From assembly GCA_024635755.1 (NCBI GenBank), contig JAGXIF010000033.1:62001-126000 (forward strand): 64,000 nt of DNA, read 5' to 3'. Origin of the DNA: Halothiobacillus sp. Lineage in GTDB: Bacteria > Pseudomonadota > Gammaproteobacteria > Halothiobacillales > Halothiobacillaceae. Position numbers and translations under genes: made by a program. Of the stretch, positions 59,496 through 64,000 are shown piece by piece; the stretch's first letter is position 1; every line of letters starts with the position of its first letter. The notes below the pieces were generated by a model that saw only the letters and a list, made by a program, of their open reading frames with translations, did no database searches and was not told where the DNA came from.

Positions 59496-62156
59496 TTATC
59501 GCTCGATCGGCGGGCCGCACTCGGTGTCGATACCGTACTTCTCGATCGCCTCAGTGACCTTGGATGCCGGGATGCTGCCCTCGTTGGCCAGGGCCTTGAG
59601 CGCGGCGACCACGATGTGCGCGGAGTCGACCTCGAAGAAGCGGCGCAGGGCGGCCCGATTGTCGGAACGGCCGTAACCGTCCGTGCCCAGCGTGGTGAAG
59701 CTGGCCGGCACGAATCGACGGATCTGATCGGGATAGGCCTGGATGTAGTCGGTGGCCGCGATGACCGGCCCGCTGCCTTCTTCAAGCGCCGCGGTGATGT
59801 ACGGCTTTTTCGGCTCCGCCTCGGGGTGCAGGCGGTTGTAGCGTTCGCAGGCCTGCCCCTCGCGCGCCAGTTCGGTGAAACTGGTGGCCGACCAGACATC
59901 GGCGGCTACCTTCCACTCGTCTTCGAGCATCCTGGCCGCGGTCTCGGCCTCGCGCAGGATGGTGCCCGAGCCCATCAACTGGACACGGTTCTTGAGCTTC
60001 TTCTTGCTCTCGCGCAGGCGGTAGGCGCCCTTGAGCACCCCTTCCTCGACGTCCTCGGGCATTGCCGGGTGCGAGTAGTTCTCGTTCATCGAGGTGATGT
60101 AGTAGTAGCAGTCCTGCTTTTCCTCGACCATCGCCTTGAGGCCGTCACGGATGATGATCGCCATCTCGTAGCCGTAGGTGGGATCGAAGACGCGGCAACT
60201 GGGCACGGCCGAGAACATCATGATGTTGTGGCCGTCGTTGTGCTGCAGGCCTTCCCCTTCCAGGGTCGTCCGGCCGGCAGTCGCACCGATCAAAAAGCCG
60301 CGCGCCCGGATGTCACCGGCCAGCCAGGCCAGATCGCCAACACGCTGATAACCGAACATCGAGTAGTAGATGTAGAAGGGCACCATAGCCTCGCCGTAGT
60401 TGGCGTAGGCGGTGGCCGCGGCCAGCCACGAGGACATCGAGCCGGCCTCGTTGATGCCTTCCTGCAGGACCTGGCCGTTGGCCGCCTGCTTGTACCAGGC
60501 CACCTGGTCGGCATCGACCGGCTCGTAGAGCTGACCGGCCGGGTCGTAGATGCCCACCTGGCGGAACAGACCCTCCAGGCCGAAGGTGCGGGCCTCGTCG
60601 GGGATGATGGGCACGACGCGCTTGCCGAGCTTCTTGTCGCGCAGGATCATCGCCAGGATGCGACCGAAGAGCATGGTCGAGGACATCTCGCGCTCACCGG
60701 TGCCCTTGAGGATCATGTCGAATGCCTTGAGGTCCGGGGCCGGAAGCGACTCGGCACGGTCGACGCGCGAAGGCAGATAGCCGCCGAGCTCCCGTCGGCG
60801 CTCGTGCATGTACTTGATCAACTCATGGCTGTCGTCCGGCTTGTAGAACGGGACGTTCTTCTCGAGCTGCTCGTCGGAGATCGGTAGACCGAAGCGGTCG
60901 CGGAAATACTTCAAGCCTTCGTTATCCAGCTTTTTCTGCTGGTGGGCAGTCATCGCGCCCTCGCCGAACGGACCCATGCCGTAGCCCTTGACCGTCTTGG
61001 CGATGATGACCGTTGGCTTGCCCTTGCATTCGTTGGCCGCCTTGTAGGCCGCGTACATCTTGCGCGGGCTGTGGCCACCCCGGGTAAGCGAGAAGATCTC
61101 GTCGTCGGTCATGTTCTTGACCAGTTCGGCGGTCTCCGGGTACTTGCCGAAGAACTGCTCGCGCACGAAAGCGCCGTCCTTGGCCTTGAAAGCCTGATAT
61201 TCGCCGTCGACGGTCTCCATCATCAGCTCCATGAGCTTGCCGGACTTGTCACGGGCCAGCAGCTCGTCCCAGCCCGGTCCCCAGATGACCTTGACGACGT
61301 TCCAGCCGGCGCCCCGGAAGCTGCCCTCGAGCTCCTGGATGATCTTGCCGTTGCCGCGTACCGGTCCGTCGAGGCGTTGCAGGTTGGCGTTGACGACGAA
61401 GACCAGATTGTCGAGCTTCTCGCGCACGGCAAGGCCGATGGCGCCGAGGGACTCGGGCTCGTCCATCTCGCCGTCCCCGAGGAAGGCGTAGACCTTGCGC
61501 GGCCCGACCTTGCCGAAGCCGCGTGCTTCCATGTATTTCATGAAGCGCGCCTGGTAGATCGCCATCAGCGGGCCCAAGCCCATGGAAACGGTCGGGAACT
61601 GCCAGAAATCCGGCATCAGCCAAGGGTGCGGGTAAGAGCTCAGTGCCTGCTCATGAGCGGCCTCCTGGCGGAAGTTCAGCAGCTGTTCCTCGGTGATCCG
61701 GCCTTCCAGATAGGCACGGGCATACATCCCCGGGGAAACGTGTCCCTGGAAGAACACCATGTCCGAGCCTTCCGGGTGATCATGCCCCTTGAAAAAGTGG
61801 TTGAGGCCCACTTCGTACATGGTGGCACTGGACTGGTAGGAGGCGATGTGGCCGCCGACCGAGGAATCCTTGTTCGCGCGCACCACGATGGCCATCGCGT
61901 TCCAGCGGATCAGGGCACGCAGGCGCTGCTCCAGCTGCCGGTCGCCGGGGTACTGCGCCTCGTTTTCCGGGGGGATGGTGTTGATGTAGGGGGTAGTCGC
62001 GGAGTAGGGGGTGTCGATGCCGTGCTGTCGAGCCCGCTCGATCATGCTGCCAATCAGATGGCGGGCTTTTTCCGTCCCTTCAAAGTTGACCACCGCCTCG
62101 AGGGCATCGAGCCATTCGCGGGTTTCCTGCGGATCCTGATCGTTGTAATCGGTCAC
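59496..62156 (-). CDS. aceE: Pyruvate dehydrogenase E1 (homodimeric type)
   Basis: 886 residues from a GTG at 62156, which sits 5 bp after GAGGAG; a GTG two codons earlier overlaps the ribosome site. Full-length homodimeric E1, with the thiamine diphosphate motif GDGEMDEPES...NLVFVVNANLQ and family landmarks MSKS-free N-terminus WNAMAIVVRANK and GQHVSPGMYARAYLEGR-like segments. It decarboxylates pyruvate and acetylates the E2 lipoyl group. First gene of the aceE-aceF-lpd run, divergent from argG. Confidence 0.98.
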   Translation of the reverse strand: MTDYNDQDPQETREWLDALEAVVNFEGTEKARHLIGSMIERARQHGIDTPYSATTPYINTIPPENEAQYPGDRQLEQRLRALIRWNAMAIVVRANKDSSVGGHIASYQSSATMYEVGLNHFFKGHDHPEGSDMVFFQGHVSPGMYARAYLEGRITEEQLLNFRQEAAHEQALSSYPHPWLMPDFWQFPTVSMGLGPLMAIYQARFMKYMEARGFGKVGPRKVYAFLGDGEMDEPESLGAIGLAVREKLDNLVFVVNANLQRLDGPVRGNGKIIQELEGSFRGAGWNVVKVIWGPGWDELLARDKSGKLMELMMETVDGEYQAFKAKDGAFVREQFFGKYPETAELVKNMTDDEIFSLTRGGHSPRKMYAAYKAANECKGKPTVIIAKTVKGYGMGPFGEGAMTAHQQKKLDNEGLKYFRDRFGLPISDEQLEKNVPFYKPDDSHELIKYMHERRRELGGYLPSRVDRAESLPAPDLKAFDMILKGTGEREMSSTMLFGRILAMILRDKKLGKRVVPIIPDEARTFGLEGLFRQVGIYDPAGQLYEPVDADQVAWYKQAANGQVLQEGINEAGSMSSWLAAATAYANYGEAMVPFYIYYSMFGYQRVGDLAWLAGDIRARGFLIGATAGRTTLEGEGLQHNDGHNIMMFSAVPSCRVFDPTYGYEMAIIIRDGLKAMVEEKQDCYYYITSMNENYSHPAMPEDVEEGVLKGAYRLRESKKKLKNRVQLMGSGTILREAETAARMLEDEWKVAADVWSATSFTELAREGQACERYNRLHPEAEPKKPYITAALEEGSGPVIAATDYIQAYPDQIRRFVPASFTTLGTDGYGRSDNRAALRRFFEVDSAHIVVAALKALANEGSIPASKVTEAIEKYGIDTECGPPIER

Positions 62157-62483
62157 AAGCACTCCTCAAAGCTGTCGTTAGGTGCTGCCGGAATTCGCCC
62201 AAGCCGCATCAGCATGGGCACGCAACGGTCGCACCGGACCAAAATTTGTGGGCCATTATGCGTGATTCCATCAACATTTCCTATGTTCCGTGCCGGGGAA
62301 AGGCCCTGACAGACCCCACGCGGGCATGTCCCGAGCGCCTGCCGCAAGTGGGCCGACCGAGGCCATCGGCGTGATTTGGCGGGAGGTGATCGGGGGATCG
62401 AAAACCCCTATGCCCTGTGAACGACGGGCTGTGTCTATATAATGGCCCGCATTCTCGTACATTCAAATCAATCAGGAGTTCTG
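62157..62483. promoter_or_regulatory. aceE-argG divergent intergenic region
   Basis: The gap is 327 bp. Toward argG there is a perfect TATAAT at 62438-62443 with a weak -35 (TGTGAA or CTGTGA, 62415-62421). Toward aceE, CATAAT on the minus strand (62260-62255) is the best -10, without a clear -35. No PdhR- or ArgR-like palindrome stands out, and no gene is visible. Confidence 0.5.
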
Positions 62484-63722
<1,239 letters not shown>

Positions 63723-63749
63723 AATCGACGGCCCCCCGCTTGATGTAAC

Positions 63750-63801
63750 TAACGGCCACGTCATCGGTCGACCGGTGGTCGGCTTGGTGATGTGGCCGTT
63801 A
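63750..63801 (+). terminator. Large stem-loop after argG, probable terminator
   Basis: TAACGGCCACGTCA pairs with TGATGTGGCCGTTA (one mismatch) around a 24-nt loop that contains the inner palindrome CGGTCGACCG. CACTTTT follows. A second small hairpin (GTCATC/GATGAC, 63809-63827) comes next. Confidence 0.6.
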
Positions 63802-63870
63802 CACTTTTGTCATCACCCTCGGATGACATGACTGATACACCCAAAGGGCACCACGGGCGGGCTTGATTCC

Positions 63871-64000
63871 ATGAGCACCCGGGTCGATCTCGAAGGTCCA
63901 TTGATGGGCCGGACCGTCACCGGGACTGGCGGAAGGGCCGGGATGTCAGGGGATGCCTGGCAACGCCTTTCCAGGTTATTGGCCGCCATGATCAAGGCAG
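63871..64000 (+). CDS. Possible start of a gene cut by the window edge
   Basis: An ATG at 63871 opens a frame that stays open for 43 codons to the window edge (MSTRVDLEGPLMGRTV ... WQRLSRLLAAMIKA). The ribosome site is weak. The final amphipathic stretch looks protein-like but no family can be named. Confidence 0.3.
   Translation, partial: MSTRVDLEGPLMGRTVTGTGGRAGMSGDAWQRLSRLLAAMIKA

Noticed and set aside
59403-62309. Plus-strand ORFs of 494 and 455 residues opposite aceE
   Set aside because: Both are antisense to a clear, full-length aceE and show shadow composition without recognisable motifs.

Overview
The window is a dense, high-GC gammaproteobacterial chromosome segment made almost entirely of housekeeping genes. 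Proteobacterial gene orders are easy to recognise: petABC-sspAB, ftsK-lolA-rarA, dapB-carA-carB-greA, aceE-aceF-lpd and a lexA/imuA/imuB locus. A GMGVGLMFYG-type BCCT osmolyte carrier paired with a universal stress protein, and a strongly acidic SspB tail, fit a halotolerant aerobic member. I cannot place the genus; a Chromatiales or Ectothiorhodospiraceae-like lineage is only a guess. No prophage, insertion sequence, CRISPR array or rRNA operon is visible.

Layout. 1-7.1 kb: the end of an upstream gene, a DEDDh-type exonuclease, a bidirectional terminator, a UspA-BCCT pair, and the minus-strand set prlC - AI-2E permease - TrmB-like methyltransferase. 7.2-11.6 kb: a two-gene RND efflux pump of the VDNS/VVNN type. 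11.6-16.3 kb: two initiator tRNA genes downstream of metG, then a divergent GT9-like protein overlapping murB. 16.3-20 kb: an unexplained 300-bp gap and an uncharacterised pair, a VWA-domain envelope protein and a membrane-anchored protein with a long acidic tail. 20-23.4 kb: ettA, an HDOD protein and an M48 lipoprotein protease. 23.4-26.6 kb: an SOS mutagenesis locus, with lexA-imuA and imuB diverging around one LexA box. 26.6-33.4 kb: an LplT-like MFS carrier, a Nif3-like protein, cytochrome bc1 (petABC), sspAB and msrB. 33.5-38.7 kb: ftsK, lolA, rarA and, on the other strand, ogt. 38.7-43.1 kb: an AcrAB-like RND pump whose adaptor gene has an in-frame amber codon 39 codons before its apparent natural end. 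43.2-54.4 kb: hinT, rsgA, mgtE, orn, dapB, carA, carB, greA, serS and a free-standing acyl-carrier-like protein overlapping serS. 54.5-62.2 kb (minus strand): aceE-aceF-lpd-TSUP-coaD-ferredoxin. 62.4-64 kb: argG and a possible truncated gene.

How the genes work together. The pyruvate dehydrogenase genes supply acetyl-CoA and NADH, and PetABC passes electrons from quinol to cytochrome c. CarAB, ArgG and DapB make carbamoyl phosphate, argininosuccinate and a lysine/peptidoglycan precursor. MetG with two fMet tRNAs, SerS, EttA, GreA and RsgA serve gene expression. LexA/ImuA/ImuB, RarA and Ogt serve DNA damage responses.

The parts that deserve a second look are the VWA/acidic-protein pair, the orphan carrier protein coupled to serS, the amber-interrupted RND adaptor, the split imuA/imuB locus, the metG-fMet tRNA cluster and the divergent TrmB paralogue. 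I found no fully convincing new multi-gene defence or mobile system; the VWA/acidic pair is the best candidate for something undescribed. All calls come from reading the sequence and ORF track; no database search was run.
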